NCBI RefSeq assembly: GCF_000321225.1
Contig: NW_004451008.1
Span: 1,848,040 to 1,912,039, forward strand
Length of the DNA stretch: 64,000 nt
Source of the DNA: Odobenus rosmarus divergens
Taxonomy: Eukaryota; Chordata; Mammalia; Carnivora; Odobenidae
Direction of reading: 5' to 3'
The notes under the pieces were generated by a model. The model made no database searches. It was not told the origin of the DNA and saw only the letters and a list, made by a program, of their open reading frames with translations. This document shows, piece after piece, positions 1 to 11,298 of the stretch. Each line of letters opens with the position of its first letter. Position 1 is the first letter of the stretch. The translations under genes were made by a program, and so were the position numbers.

Positions 1-484
1 TGTGCCCAGCGGCAGTGCCACTGATGAGGGCCACGGTGTCCTTGCACCAAGAATACAGTAACTTGCACCCTCGCATCTCCTGCAGCCCTCACCCCTGCAG
101 CCACAAGGATAAGAACTGGGAGCTCAGCACTGGTTTGCTTTTGCTCCCCATTGTTAGTTCAGAGGTCCTTAGATGGCACCACAAATGAACAACCTTTGCA
201 AATAAGGCAGACCTCTCTAATGGCCCCCATGTATATTTTGCCGTCAAAAGTAGAGAACTTCTGCAGTAACAGATCTCTCTCTGGGCCTAGTAAACCTCTG
301 CTCTTCTGCTCAGTTGCCAGGTGACATGCTATTTACTGGCTGAGAGCGCCAAGCCAGTCAGATCAGTATGAAGTGGAGAGCCTTGTCTGACACACTTGGC
401 TTTGTACCTGAGGGAATGCTGCTCCTCATAAGGGGGTCCATACCCTTTGCACCCAAATGCAAAAAGTCATTCCCCTTTTTGCAT
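1..484. other. Unassigned non-coding sequence
   Basis: I recognise no gene, RNA or repeat family here. The sequence is of mixed composition with stops in all frames. Confidence 0.5.
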
Positions 485-880
485 TTGATTCTAAAGAAAT
501 CAACAAAAGCACAAAGCTAAATATCCCAAAACATTCTTTACAAAAATATCCATAACACTAAGCAGCTGGAGATATAAAATTGCAACAATAGGTAAAAGCA
601 AGAAATGTATTGTGAATCACCACAATGGCATTTCTGTAGCCATAAAATAAAGATTGGAGCAATATGGCAAGTGCTTATAATATTAAACAAAAACACAGAC
701 TGTGAATAGTATTCGCAATATGATTGCAGCTACATAGAAATGTGCATTGAATGTGGACGAGAAGATTGAGGGGCTATGGAAAATAAAAATGGTTACAAAA
801 GACAAAAGGACCACAGGTAACTTTTTCTTTAATATTATCTTTTACAGATTATCTTCCTAGTATTTCAGTAGGTTCAAACC
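485..880 (+). mobile_element. Ancient L1 (L1M-type) 3' end
   Basis: The AT-rich stretch follows the order of an old mammalian L1 3' end: a 'ttctaaagaaat' start, a 'gcaacaataggtaaa' segment, a run resembling 'gccataaaataaagattgg', and an 'atggttacaaaag' stretch before a T-rich end. In younger copies this covers the ORF2 terminus and 3' UTR. It is heavily diverged and no reading frame survives. The subfamily cannot be set by eye. Confidence 0.6.
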
Positions 881-1257
881 TGTATTCTTATCCAGCTGTT
901 TATCTACATCAGCTTTCCCCACCCAGCTAGATTTCATACATCAAGTTATTCATGGTTCTGTTTGTGCTGACTTGTTCCTACCCCACTTACCATGTAGATC
1001 CTTCTGCAAGTGAAACCCACACGATATTGGGCAAGAAGTGGCCAAACAATAATGTTCCAGGCTGCCATGTCTTGGGCGATGTTTAATGATATTGTCACTG
1101 TGCTTGCAAATGCAGGATCCATTTTCAGTTTGGACTCTGATCAGGAAGAGACTCTTCCCACCAAAGAGGCTTTAAAACCTTTCCCAGCAACCAGCATGCA
1201 GAGACCAGAGCTGCCACAACTGATGAATCCTCACCGGAAAAATGCAGCTCCAGCACC
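881..1257. other. Unassigned flank of the minisatellite
   Basis: No known element is recognised. A 94-codon open frame (1010-1294, plus) runs into the tandem array but resembles no family I know. The last bases (about 1244-1257, 'gcagctccagcacc') look like a degenerate half unit of the adjacent repeat, so the array probably once began slightly upstream. Confidence 0.4.
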
Positions 1258-1952
1258 ATCAGTGAACAAGATAGCATCCCTGCGTGATAAGTGAACAAGA
1301 CCAAGTCCCTGTGTGATCAGTGAGCCAGGCAGTGCTCCAGCATGATCTGTGAGCAAGGTACTGCTCCAGCGTGATCTGTGAGCAAGGCAATGCTCCAGTG
1401 TGATCTGGGAGCAAGGTAATGCTCCAGCGTGATCTGTGAGTAAGGCAGTGCTCCAGCATGATCTGTGAGCCGGGCAGCGCTCCAGGTGATCTGTGAGCCA
1501 GGCAGTGCTCCAGCGTGATCAGTGAGCAAGGTGGTGCTCCAGCGTGATCTGTGAGCAAGGTGGTGCTCAAGCATGATCTGTGAGCTGGGCAGTACTCCGG
1601 AGTGATCTGTGAGCCAGGCAGTGCTCCAGCGTGATCAGTAAGCCAGGCAGTGCTCCAGCGTGATCTGTGAGCCAAGTGATGCTCCAGCATTATCAGTGAG
1701 TAAGGCAGTGTTCCAGTGTGATCAGTGAGCTGGGCAGTGTTCTGGAGTGATCTGTGAGCCAGGCAGTGCTCCGTCGTGATCTGTGAGGCAGGCAGTGCTC
1801 CAGCGTGATCAGTGAGCAAGGTATTGCTCCGGCATGATCAGTGACTAAGGCAGTGCTCTGGAGTGATCTGTGAGCCGGGCAGTGCTCCGGAGTGATCTGT
1901 GAGCCGGGCAGTGCTCTGGAGTGATCTGTGAGCAGCTGTAGCATAGTGGAGT
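1258..1952. repeat. 29-bp minisatellite, 23 units plus degenerate edge
   Basis: Twenty-three head-to-tail units run from 1258 to 1923. All are 29 bp except one 28-bp unit (1461-1488). The consensus begins 'atctgtgagccaggcagtgc' and ends 'tccagcgtg'. The first two units (1258-1315) are the most diverged. The last two full units (1866-1894 and 1895-1923) differ at one base, which suggests recent homogenisation at that edge. A broken 24th unit follows to about 1952, and a relic near 1990-2020 ('gctctgtaatcagtaagcag') suggests former extension. The minus strand is poor in stops, giving a 186-codon frame (1259-1819). Because 29 is not a multiple of three, that frame is a product of the repeat and not evidence of coding. 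Confidence 0.95.
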
Positions 1953-4599
1953 CGTCAGTCCCAGGGTGAGCAAACACAGACTAAGATTGCTCTGTAATCA
2001 GTAAGCAGAGGTCTAGAACAAGTGATGGGCATTTCAGTTCAGAATCGGACCATAAGGAATCAGAAAAGCATGGACCAAAGAAGAGGATGCTAACCCCACA
2101 GAGACTCTTTCTTTAGCCCTAGAAACATGTGTGCCATATCCCCCTTAGAGCCTTCTTCATCTGGCTCCCGAACTCAGAATATAGTCCCTGTAGGATCCAT
2201 TTTCTATAAGACCATGCAGGGGAGGGTACTTAAATCTCATTCCAGAGAGTGTGCTGGGGCATCCTTCACACCTCGTCATAAAGGGCTGGGCTCAAGGACA
2301 TCAGGGATCGCTCTACAGACACCTGGATCAGATGAGGTCTATCTGATATCTAGAATCAGGGTCAGCCTCCCCAGACAGCAAGCCTGGGAGAGCAACTACC
2401 CCTAGAGAATGTTGTTTGAACAGGCTTGCCTCTTTCTGAATCAGCTATGCGTCCTGGACGAGGAAAGTCCTTGATAACCATTTCCATAAAAGCATCGCAG
2501 AGGAGAAGGATACACAGGAAAGTAGTAACTCAGGCTGCTTCAGGGGTGGCCAGCAGAGTAACAGGGGAAAGAGTCAGAGGAAAACTTGCATGGCATTCCC
2601 TTTATACTTCCCTACGTTTTTGAACTACTCATTACCAAATCAAATAAATGGGCGAATAATGAACGGTTAGGTAAAATTAAATAAAAAGAAAATCTGCAGA
2701 GGAGATTTGCTCATGGCATTTCTCTGAATTGAAGACTGAGCCTAGCCGATGATTGAAGTGGTAAAAATTAAAAGGTGCAGGGAGAGTCCTGCTTCGTGTA
2801 ATAAGACCTCCGCCATCATCTACATTTGTTACTTGAAATTCACTTTTTAGAGTCAAGAAAATACCTCACCATAAAATGCTCACATGTGCCCTTAAAAGGG
2901 AAGAAATCAATTCCTGCTCATCAAACACAAGTTGGAAATGAGCCCTGCTCTATCTATTGGAGGATGGAGAGAGTAGCCAGTTCCTGCCTGACTGGCACTC
3001 TCTCTGTGGCCCCCCGGGTCCATGTCTGCCTTGTGGCTCAAAGGAAAACTTGGTGGGAAGCTACCGAGATTCAGAGTATCGGCCCCTCTGGTTCAGCCCT
3101 CACGACCACGAGGCAGGAACCAGCACCCGAGAGAGCTCAGGCCCTTCACAGTCCTGCCTCGGAGCACACGCAGCCTGACTGACTGGAGCCCAGAGCCAGA
3201 GCGCCTCAGGCCCCCCACCAGCAGGGCTGTTCCTGCTCTCCTCCCAACAGAGGCCCCCGGGCCCCCTCGGTGCAGTGGTGCCTCGAAAGGAAGGGAAGGA
3301 AGCAGTAGAAGGGAGAACTGGGAGGGAGCCCCAGGGCTGTTAGCAGCGTTGAAACAAGCACAGGTGTGTGAACAGTGGATGCCCAAAGAAGGGCAGGCTC
3401 TTGGAGATGAGATGGCATCGCCGTGCCTTTGCCTTTTAAGCCAGGGTGTTTTTTGATAACCTTCTGCCAAAAAAGACTGAAGATTAGGTTTCTTAACCCC
3501 CTCTGAACAGAATGACGTTGTGAAAAAAAAGCGTCAACTCAAAAAGAGAAATGAACCAAAACGCCAGGCCAGATCATCCCCTGGGGGAAGGGTCATTGGT
3601 TGTTCCAGAAGGCACCCGTAAGCCCCAACAGCACTTGACATCCTGAAATCCAGGTGGCCACCTGGAGAGCTGGGCCTCCAGACCCTGGGAAGGGGAATGT
3701 GGCCCACCCAGAGCTCTGTTTGGGGAAGGAGCATTTTCCGGGAAATGAAGCTGGAAAAGGATGCCTCCCCCGCCCCGCCACTCCCTACCCCCCTTCCTCC
3801 TGCACCTGCTACCAGGTCCCACTGCCTGAGTCGCTGCACTGGTCACAGCGCTCTGATGCTCGGATCTTCGGTGGCTCCTGGCTGTCTTGCACTTGAATCT
3901 CTTCTTCCCTCTGGCATCCAGAGCGTCGAAACTCTGGTGCTAACCCATTGGCCAACCTGCGCTCCCTTGACTCCCAGCTATACACACCTAACCATGCCCA
4001 TCTCCCCACGGGCACCCAACAAGCCCCTAGCTTTGCCACCGTCCTGGGCTGGCTCGTGCCCACCACTTCCCCGTTTTCCCAGCCCTCAATGTCACTCTGC
4101 GAATTCAGCTTTTTTTCACCCCAATGCCATCTCTTCGACAAGACCTTTGCTTGTCCACTGCTCCGTACGGTCTAGTCAAGAGGAATTTCTCCCTCATCCG
4201 CACTCTAAGAGCATCTTCTCTGAGTTTTTGCTGGGACTTGTTACTCTCTCCTGTGCATTTGGTTCATTGTGTGCTTCTCAGAGCTTTGCCCTGGACGGTA
4301 CCCTCAGGGTGGCTCCCCACGGCTAACACACAGGGGGTCACATGTAGATTCTGGAGACTGACTGGAGGGAGCAAGTTCATGGTCGCTAGGAGAGCACAGG
4401 TTGGCTGAAGATCTGCCACATTTGTCCCAGGGGCAGCGCTGGGCTGGCTGACCTGTTCCCCTGTAACTCCAGAGTTTCGTGTATCTACGAGTCTATGAAT
4501 AGGCAGAGCAAAAGGCCACGCTAAGCATCTTTCCTGCCCCTACCATAATCTCGGGTTCAGGGACATCCCTGAGGGATCGGTGCTTTAAATCAGCCCTCG
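1953..4599. other. Unassigned sequence, GC content rising rightward
   Basis: No repeat family or gene is recognised with confidence. Several open frames are present, the longest 209 codons at 3697-4326 plus. They are proline/serine/leucine-rich, overlap frames on the other strand, and match no domain I know; in GC-rich DNA such frames are expected because stops are rare. About 3940-4290 has the pyrimidine-rich look of an old LINE2 3' region but is too diverged to assign. Confidence 0.4.
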
Positions 4600-5660
4600 T
4601 GGCCTGCTGTGGAAAGGCGCTCCTTCCAGGAGCTGACTAATGCTGACACTCTCTTCTGTTGCTGCTTTCTGGGCTTGGCTGTGTTTTTCCTCTGGCTCTG
4701 CGGAGTCTCTCAGGCCCTCTGGCCCGCCCGACCCAGGTAACCAGGGTGAAGAGGGTCGCCCTTCTCCGAGGGCCGCTCCAGCGGCTCTTGCCCTCCTGCG
4801 GGGGGCTGGAAAAGTCCCCACACAAGCCTTCTTCCTTTCCATTGTCTCAGATCCTGCCTTTCTGCACGGGATAGGGCCCAGCACTGGGCCTTCTGTGGTC
4901 ACAAGGAGGAGGAGACAGGCAAGGGTGCAGGGAAGGAAAGGAGGGGAAAGAGCGATCCCTTTACTCAAGCATCCTTCAGGGAAAAGGGACAGAATTCGAC
5001 TTGAGCCTGCTTTCTGGGTAATTCGGCATCAAACAGCACTAAGGCCTGGGACCTTGCCAAGTCTTTGTTTTGTTTTGTTTTTTTCCTTTCCTCCAATCAG
5101 CCCAGGGCGCTGGGGAGTGGGAGGGCGTGGAGGGGGTGGGGGCCGCACGCCCCGGGGGCTGCAAGGGAATGCTGAGCCCGCAGAAGTGGCCCACTGAGCG
5201 CTCCCGCTCACTGTGCAGGGGCGGGTGGCACCCCCAGCCTACCACCACAAGGGCAGCTCTGTCCTGTGGGCCCAGGCCTCCGTCCCAGCCCCACTGGCTC
5301 AGAGAGAACAACATTTCCTTATAAGGACCCGGCCGCCTTGCCAAGGCTGGCCGCTCCGACAGACTGTAGCTTTCCATTCTCCTCGCCCGGCTCCAGTGCA
5401 GGCCTTGAATGTAGCCCTTGTTGTCAGGCCCCTCCTCTCCTCCACGGCCCCCACCCCACCCACTTCCATTGCCGGCCAGAGCCAGCCCCACCGAACAGGA
5501 TAAACAGCCCGGAGGCCTGTCCCGCACAGGGCCTGCCTCAGCTCAGGCCTGCTGGAGGCAGCACAGGGTAGCAGAAGGAGCACCAGGGCCCAGGTCTCCC
5601 CGGGCCCTGCAGTTCCCTTACCGAGGCGGCTGGCTCAAGCCAGCATCCTGACTTCTCTGA
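4600..5660. promoter_or_regulatory. Candidate CpG-rich regulatory region
   Basis: This kilobase is visibly richer in G+C and CpG than nearly all of the rest of the window, especially 4700-4830, 5100-5240 and 5325-5400. It holds no recognisable transposon apart from a possible MIR-like tail near 5640-5690. A perfect CArG box is embedded in it. A 185-codon plus-strand frame (4640-5197) starts with a hydrophobic stretch but resembles no known protein. CpG-rich, repeat-poor segments in otherwise repeat-dense DNA are often promoters or enhancers. Which, if either, cannot be told from sequence. Confidence 0.4.
5317..5326. promoter_or_regulatory. Perfect CArG box (SRF-type site)
   Basis: The palindrome ccttataagg fits CC(A/T)6GG exactly, the consensus bound by serum response factor in muscle and immediate-early gene control. 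It lies in the CpG-rich block and is followed at once by GC-rich sequence (cccggccgcc). Occupancy is unknown, and a 10-bp site can occur by chance. Confidence 0.45.
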
Positions 5661-5694
5661 GCCTGTTTCCTCATCTGAGAAACAGATTCCGAGT

Positions 5695-6065
5695 GCCACA
5701 GGCTCTAGATTCTTTGCCTTGCATTCAAAGCCCTTCCCAGTCGGGCTACCTTCACGGCTTCACCTCTGTTTGCTGTCCCAGGGCTGGGTTCCCCAGACTC
5801 CTCCCCTTGGCCCCACTGGCACCATGTTTCCTCAGGCTGCCGGAGCTCGGAGCTCAGTGCACGGAGAATGACCGCATTCCTCCCTTCCCAGGAGAAATGA
5901 GTCCTTTCTTTCTCTTCTCAGCATTTGTATGCACCTCTCTTAGAAGCTTGCTGTTTGGCCATTACAATGATTTGTTTATGTGCCTTTTCCTTTGGCTGAT
6001 GATAAGCTCCTTGAGGCTCAAATGGTCTCTTCCTCTTTATATTCCTGAGCTCTACCGTGCTTCAG
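5695..6065 (+). mobile_element. LINE L2-like 3' fragment
   Basis: The order of motifs follows the 3' region of mammalian L2: 'tgcattcaaagcccttccca', then a pyrimidine-rich segment, then 'gatgataagctccttgaggc' near 5998-6018. The last resembles the L2 'actgtgagctccttgaggg' block. It is old and diverged. Confidence 0.5.
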
Positions 6066-6221
6066 GCCCATGATCAGGGCTGCATGCAAGATCATTGTGT
6101 AAACGCCCAAATGTACAATGTTGGGCAAGCGCAAAAGAGACAACCGTTGTGCAAATATTTTGTAAACTGTAAAGTGCGATGCACCTGTATCTTGCTACCT
6201 TCCACCTCAAATTCTCTTCTT

Positions 6222-6425
6222 TTTTTTTTTTTTAAAGATTTTATTTATTTATTTGAGAGAGAGAGAGAATGAGAGATAGAAAGCACGAGAGGGAAGAGGG
6301 TCAGAGGGAGAAGCAGACTCCCTGCTGAGCAGCAGGAAGCCCGATGTGGGACTCGATCCCAGGACTCCAGGATCATGACCTGAGCCGAAGGCAGTTGCTT
6401 AACCAACTGAGCCACCCAGGCGCCC
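6222..6425 (-). mobile_element. CAN-SINE with 15-bp target-site duplication
   Basis: Full-length carnivore tRNA-Lys SINE on the minus strand. Its tail reads here as poly(T) plus 'aaagattttatttattta', the body is purine-rich, and the tRNA-like head reads as 'ctgagccacccaggcgccc'. The element is bracketed by an exact 15-bp duplication, tcaaattctcttctt (6207-6221 and 6426-6440), the mark of L1-driven insertion. Low divergence and intact duplications suggest a fairly recent insertion. Confidence 0.97.
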
Positions 6426-6440
6426 TCAAATTCTCTTCTT

Positions 6441-7890
6441 TATTACCCCATCACAACCCCTTTCCCTGGCTACCCAGTTCCACATCCTGAATTCCATGCT
6501 CACTGCAACTCCTCAGGGGCTTAACATCGGTCCCTAAGACATTACTGGTCTCCTGATGTCAGTGTCGGGGCCGGAAGGGCCTTTGGAAATTATTTAATGA
6601 TTTCTACACTAGCATCCACACAGATGTCACCTGGCCACACAAATGGATTAAAGGAGCTCCAAGCCCTCGGCCCCACCCCTTTCACCTTTTATATATACCA
6701 GGTTCCCACAGCATTCTCAGAAAAAGGAATCCCAGTGACTTTAGAAGTTAGAAGTACACTGATTTATCCAATCTCAACACAGCTGAAGAAACCGAGCTCC
6801 CTAAAAGAAAAGTGGCTTTCCTGACATCGCATGAGTCACACACATAATCTAGACCACACCTGGGGTCCCTGACTCTGGCCCACCAAAGCCTTTGCCCCCT
6901 GCATAAGTGCCTATTCAGGGCAGACTGATGAGGAAGGAAGCTGCAAATCTTGTCAGGCTGAGTTCTTATAAGTCTGGGATGTGTCAAGTTCCAAAGAAAG
7001 AATTTCAGTCTGAACCAGAACAAATCTTTCTGAAATGGGGATTCTGCAAATTATCGGGTCAGTGATTTGCAAGCACAGCGCCGTTAAGTATTGTAGTGAG
7101 ACTCTATTCCCCATGATCCCAGCAAAATTTTAAAGAGAAAAAAAACCTTATCCCAGGATGAAATACCCTGTTCTCCATCCACACACTCATTTTCTCAGAA
7201 ATGGTGTTTGTAGAATGAAGCCCATAGTTTATCACGGACTGTGTTCTAACACTGTTCGACGCAGAGCTAAATTCAGGATAGAAGGTGGTCTGCTCTGGGC
7301 TCATCCAAGAAGATTTAGTTTCTTGAATACTAAGAAACCTTGCCAAAATGAGATTTCTCCTAGAAGATGCCTAAGGGTAGACCCTGCCAGAAGCAAGGAG
7401 TACAAGGGATACAGGGGCCAGGAGACAGGAAACCAAGCTCTGCTCCCAACTGCACCTTCCAGCAAAAACTAGAGCAAGCAAGCTGTCTCCATGGGTCTTA
7501 CATTTCTCACTACAAGATGGGAGTAAAGACGCCTCCAAGATCACTTCCAAAGGCAGTGAAAATTAGATCAATTAAGATTATGAATATGAAAGTGCTTTAT
7601 GAATGATAACAGGAAAACGAAGCACCTAAATAAGGGCCAGTTATTAATAGGCAGTGGTTCTCCCCCTGAGGTTGTTCTTATGGGTAGAAAGGAGAAAACA
7701 ACTTCCTTTTCCAGGATCTGGTAATGTTTGCTCCATTCCCCAGCTCCCTCATGGCCATTGGCAGCTCCACTATTGCTGATCACTTTCCAGGAAATCAAGA
7801 GAGGGGTGGGGCTGTTCTTGCTAAGAAGTTGCTTCAGGAAGCTGGAAAGCAGACAAAGGGAGGCAATTCTCTCACTGCTGCATTCCTCTC
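6441..7890. other. Unassigned; one faint MIR-like stretch
   Basis: About 6740-6905 resembles a minus-strand MIR ('gaagaaaccgagctccctaa' followed by 'cacatcaatctagac'-like text) but is badly decayed. Nothing else is recognised. Confidence 0.35.
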
Positions 7891-7894
7891 CCCT

Positions 7895-8040
7895 TTCTTC
7901 CCAGGTACAAAGGGAAGGGCTTTGCCAAGTCCAGGCTCTGGACAAACTCTGGGTGAATTGGGGAAGTCATTTCTCTTCTCTGAGCCTCTATTTCCCAGTA
8001 TGTAAAATGAAGAGGCTGGATAGAACGGTATTAAGTTTAG
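7895..8040 (+). mobile_element. MIR SINE fragment
   Basis: Matches the MIR core by eye: 'aattggggaagtcatttctc' followed by 'tctgagcctctatttcccag' and 'tgtaaaatgaagaggctgga'. Ancient mammal-wide SINE. No TSD survives. Confidence 0.75.
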
Positions 8041-8389
8041 GGGTAATGATGTCATTTATTGCCAAAAAAGACTTTTGAAAGTGAACAAAGTGTATTATTA
8101 ATAATTATACCAGGATGACCACAACAAATAGGACTACCCCAGGCAAACTGGATGTAGAGATATTTTGTTAAGCCTTGTTTCAACTTGCACTATTATCAGG
8201 AAAACAAAATGCCCTCAAGAAAAAGAAATTTCAGTTCCCTTGGTGCTGTCTTGGCCACATTGAACTCCTGACTAGTTCTACATGTTGTTTTTACATTGTT
8301 CTCCATCATCAAGGACAAACTCAGTATGAAGTCACATATATAAAAGACCCTGCAAGTCATAGAGCATTTCTATATCCTTTATTCTCCAT
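8041..8389. other. Unassigned non-coding sequence
   Basis: Nothing recognised on either strand. Confidence 0.4.
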
Positions 8390-8535
8390 GCAACAGCCTT
8401 ATAAGGCAAGCATGCAAAGATGTCAATCCCATTTTTAAAAAGAGCCCTAGAGAACGTCAAGGATTTGCTCAAGGTCATAGAACATAGGGAAGCACAGCTG
8501 TGTCCTAGGCTCTTAGCCCTGTGCTCTTTCCACTG
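8390..8535 (-). mobile_element. MIR SINE fragment
   Basis: Reverse-complement MIR layout: 'tcaatcccatttttaaaaag', 'gatttgctcaaggtcataga', and 'gccctgtgctctttccactg' at the distal end. Confidence 0.75.
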
Positions 8536-9160
8536 GGCCAGGTTAGCAAAGAGGGCACTTCATCTGCAAACAGGGACTGCCTTAGTTTGGCCACCTTCCA
8601 TCCAGAGTTCCTTCTCTATCTATAACAATGATACTGAAAGCACAGTAAAATTTAGACTACCCTCTCCCCTGACACCCTCAAGCTTGAGAAGGATCAACAG
8701 GGTTGACATTAAGAATCAGCTAAATTTACAAATGGGAAATCCAAAACCCAGAGAGAATGAGTTGTCGCGATTACCCATCAAAACGCACATCCAAATGGAA
8801 TTTTAGATCCCTACGCTCCTCCTTGAGCATTCTTTCCATACTAACTAAATGCAGATATGCTTTGGAAAGTAAACATAACTTATGTCCCTTCACCACCTTC
8901 CAACGACTCATGAGTTACCTTTAGATTTTCTAATGTGGAAGAGTCTCAGGCTATCCCTTCCTTCCTCTAGCTTAGAGAAATGAGAGTTATGAGTATATAA
9001 GTCTCGGGCATTGCACCAATAACTTATTTCTCTTCCCCGGATTTCCAGTGAAGATCAAATTAAATGAAGCTTCTTCATGGGCAAAGCTTCCATGATTCAA
9101 AATGTTTACCAGAGTCCTGAGGGCAAAACCAAAGGGAGCTTGCCAGGCAGAGAAGAGCAC
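8536..9160. other. Unassigned non-coding sequence
   Basis: No gene or repeat recognised. Confidence 0.4.
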
Positions 9161-9164
9161 CTGG

Positions 9165-9335
9165 GAAATGAATAAGGAGGCTTGGGATTGAATTCCGGCT
9201 CAGCTACGACTTTGCCGTACTACCTTGACCAAGTTATGTCCCCTCTCTGGACCTCAGCTCTTCAGCAGTGAAATAAAAGAGTTGGATTATGTAATGTCTA
9301 AACATTCTTCCAGCTCTAACAAGCTGTGAATATCC
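9165..9335 (+). mobile_element. MIR SINE, nearly full length
   Basis: 'gggattgaattccggctcag', then 'accttgaccaagttatgtcc', 'ctctggacctcagctc' and 'cattcttccagctctaacaa' follow MIR order. Confidence 0.8.
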
Positions 9336-10440
9336 AAACTGTGAATGTAGATGTTTTGGAGTGGAGGGCCGATCAAATTATTTTCTGTCCATGAGCCTCA
9401 CCGGAGTCACTGCCCAGGAGAGGTTTTGTCATTACTTCTTGCTGGTGGGTATTTCCTGCCCCTTTGCCCTCTGCCCCTTTACCTCAGTGCAAGTAATTAC
9501 TTGTGCCAGCTAAAAGAGGCAAAGGGGCTGGTAACCCTCTCCAGTACAAACCAGGGGTGTTGAGTTAAATCAGATGCTTTAGCCAAGTTGCCTAATTGGC
9601 TGGGTCCTCATAAATTAATACAGCTCTGGCAAACTTTGCTCAAGAATGATCATTTCTTTCCTAATTTATTACCTGTGTTGAGATCATCACTGCATATATT
9701 TCTCTAGAGAACGGTAACTACAAGGCAAAATAATGACTCCATGACATTCATCGATGTCACTGTTTGAGTTCAAGTGTCCCTGAAGATGGACGGAAACTTT
9801 CCAGCAGACAAGACTTGTTTCTAATACTGACAAGTGACAAAACAGCTTGTGATTCTGAGCTGAAGGTTTAGAGCCAGGATGCCCATTCTGCCAGTCTTCC
9901 TTTTAAGTGGGAGGTGAAGCTGCTTGGAGTCAACTTCTGTGTTTCTACTTGCCTGGCACCTACTCTCTTCTCATACAGAAAGTTCTGATACAGTGGAAAA
10001 CCCATCCCATGTGTTATGTACAAGACACTCTTCCCACATAACCAAAGAAGCAAACATATGTCCTGGGACTGGTCCCCATGTAAAGATGAAGGCCACAATA
10101 AAGGTAAATATATAAAAAAAGCAAGTCAATCCAGTTCCTCATGATGACTTTGCTGCTTTCAGGGAAGGTGATTATTTTTCCCTGTTGGGTTTACTTAGTT
10201 GATAGGATGTAAGTTTTACAGGTGACTATTCTGCCCATATATGAAGGGAGCTGGAGAGATGGAAACCTGATGATACCCTCTGAGCCTCTGGATACAGCTA
10301 AGCCTAAGGCAATTCTACTCATAGGCTTTTTGATTACTAAGCTACTAAATCCCCTCTTTGGTTTAGGCTGGTTTGAGTTAGGTTTCTGTAATTTGCAACC
10401 AAAAAGAATCCTGAGTCGTGTTAGCTTTGTATTAAATTCT
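9336..10440. other. Unassigned non-coding sequence
   Basis: No repeat or gene recognised. Short open frames on both strands match no family I know. Confidence 0.4.
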
Positions 10441-10600
10441 GCATAGAATCTTTTACTCTCGGAGCTGGAAGAAGTGCTAATGTGTTCAAGTCTGTTGTAT
10501 GGAGAGAGAAACTGAGAGAATTGGCTCAAGGTTACTGAAGAAGTAATAAGACTAGATCTCTGAATTAGTCTAAAACATCCCTCAGAGGTCACTGAGTCTA
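10441..10600 (-). mobile_element. MIR-like ancient SINE remnant
   Basis: 'ctctcggagctggaagaagt' and 'agagaaactgagagaattgg' with 'ctcaaggttactgaagaag' resemble the reverse-oriented MIR core. Diverged. Confidence 0.5.
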
Positions 10601-10789
10601 ATCTTCATGTTGATTCTAATGTCAGTTCAACAGTGTGAAATGCAGAAAAGAATGTCAAATTCAAGCATCAGTCTTTTCAAGAGCCTTAGGAATGCCAGGG
10701 CCCTGAGCCTCCCCAAAATGTTCTGATTCTACATTTGTGTCACCTTATTTTTCATAGTACTTTTATTGCTATTACATTTCCAGAATGAA

Positions 10790-11010
10790 ATGCCTCACTT
10801 CAAATCGCCTCCACTGGTAACTTACAAATTGTATGAACGTGGACAGGTTACTTATAGCATTGTGCATCTGTTTCTTCATCTCTGAAATGGAGATGATAAA
10901 AATAGTGTTCACTTCATAGATCCAGTGTAAGCACTGGCAAAATTCAAGGAAAGCATTTATCCCAATGGCTGCCTTACAGGGCTCAATAACTGTGACTGTT
11001 ACTATTAGCT
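10790..11010 (+). mobile_element. MIR SINE fragment
   Basis: 'acgtggacaggttacttata', 'catctgtttcttcatctctg', 'aaatggagatgataaaaata' and a later 'cttacagggctcaataactg' stretch follow the MIR consensus order. Confidence 0.75.
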
Positions 11011-11130
11011 TACGATTCTTGAAACAAGAGAGCTTATGTTAAGAAAGTCAAGGACCAGAGAGTAAAAAGGACATGCCTAAGGCAACACAGTAGTTAGTGG
11101 AAGAACCAAAACCAAGTCCCAACTTACATG

Positions 11131-11298
11131 TTCTTTTTTGGGGGTGGGGGTGAGCAGAGGGAGAGAAAGAGAATCTCAAGCAGGCTCCACCCCCAGCATG
11201 AGAGCCCAATGCGGGGCTCGATCTCACGACCCTGAGATCACGACCTGAGCCAAAATCAAGAGTTAGACACTTAATCCACTGAGCCACCCAGGCACCCC
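11131..11298 (-). mobile_element. CAN-SINE (slightly shortened)
   Basis: The minus-strand carnivore SINE ends at 'ctgagccacccaggcacccc'. The tail side lacks the usual AAGATTTTATTTATT block and begins at a T6G-rich run, so the copy is truncated or rearranged at its 3' end. No clear TSD was found. A spurious minus frame (11048-11302) is the usual open frame read through this SINE. Confidence 0.93.

Noticed and set aside
1259..1819. 186-codon minus-strand open frame
   Set aside because: It lies entirely in the 29-bp minisatellite. Its apparent peptide repeat (29 residues per three units) follows from the DNA repeat, and it has no recognisable domain or gene context.
1258..1923. CRISPR-like array of 29-bp repeats
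   Set aside because: The units are contiguous with no unique spacers, the host is mammalian, and there are no cas genes.
3697..4326. 209-codon plus frame, the longest in the window
   Set aside because: Proline/serine-rich low-information peptide, overlapped by frames on the opposite strand. No family recognised and no splice or promoter support.
4640..5197. 185-codon frame with a signal-peptide-like start (MLTLSSVAAFWAWLCFSSG)
   Set aside because: The hydrophobic start and a following ccaggtaacc donor-like site were tempting, but the rest is GC-driven and unlike any known protein. Kept only as part of the regulatory candidate.
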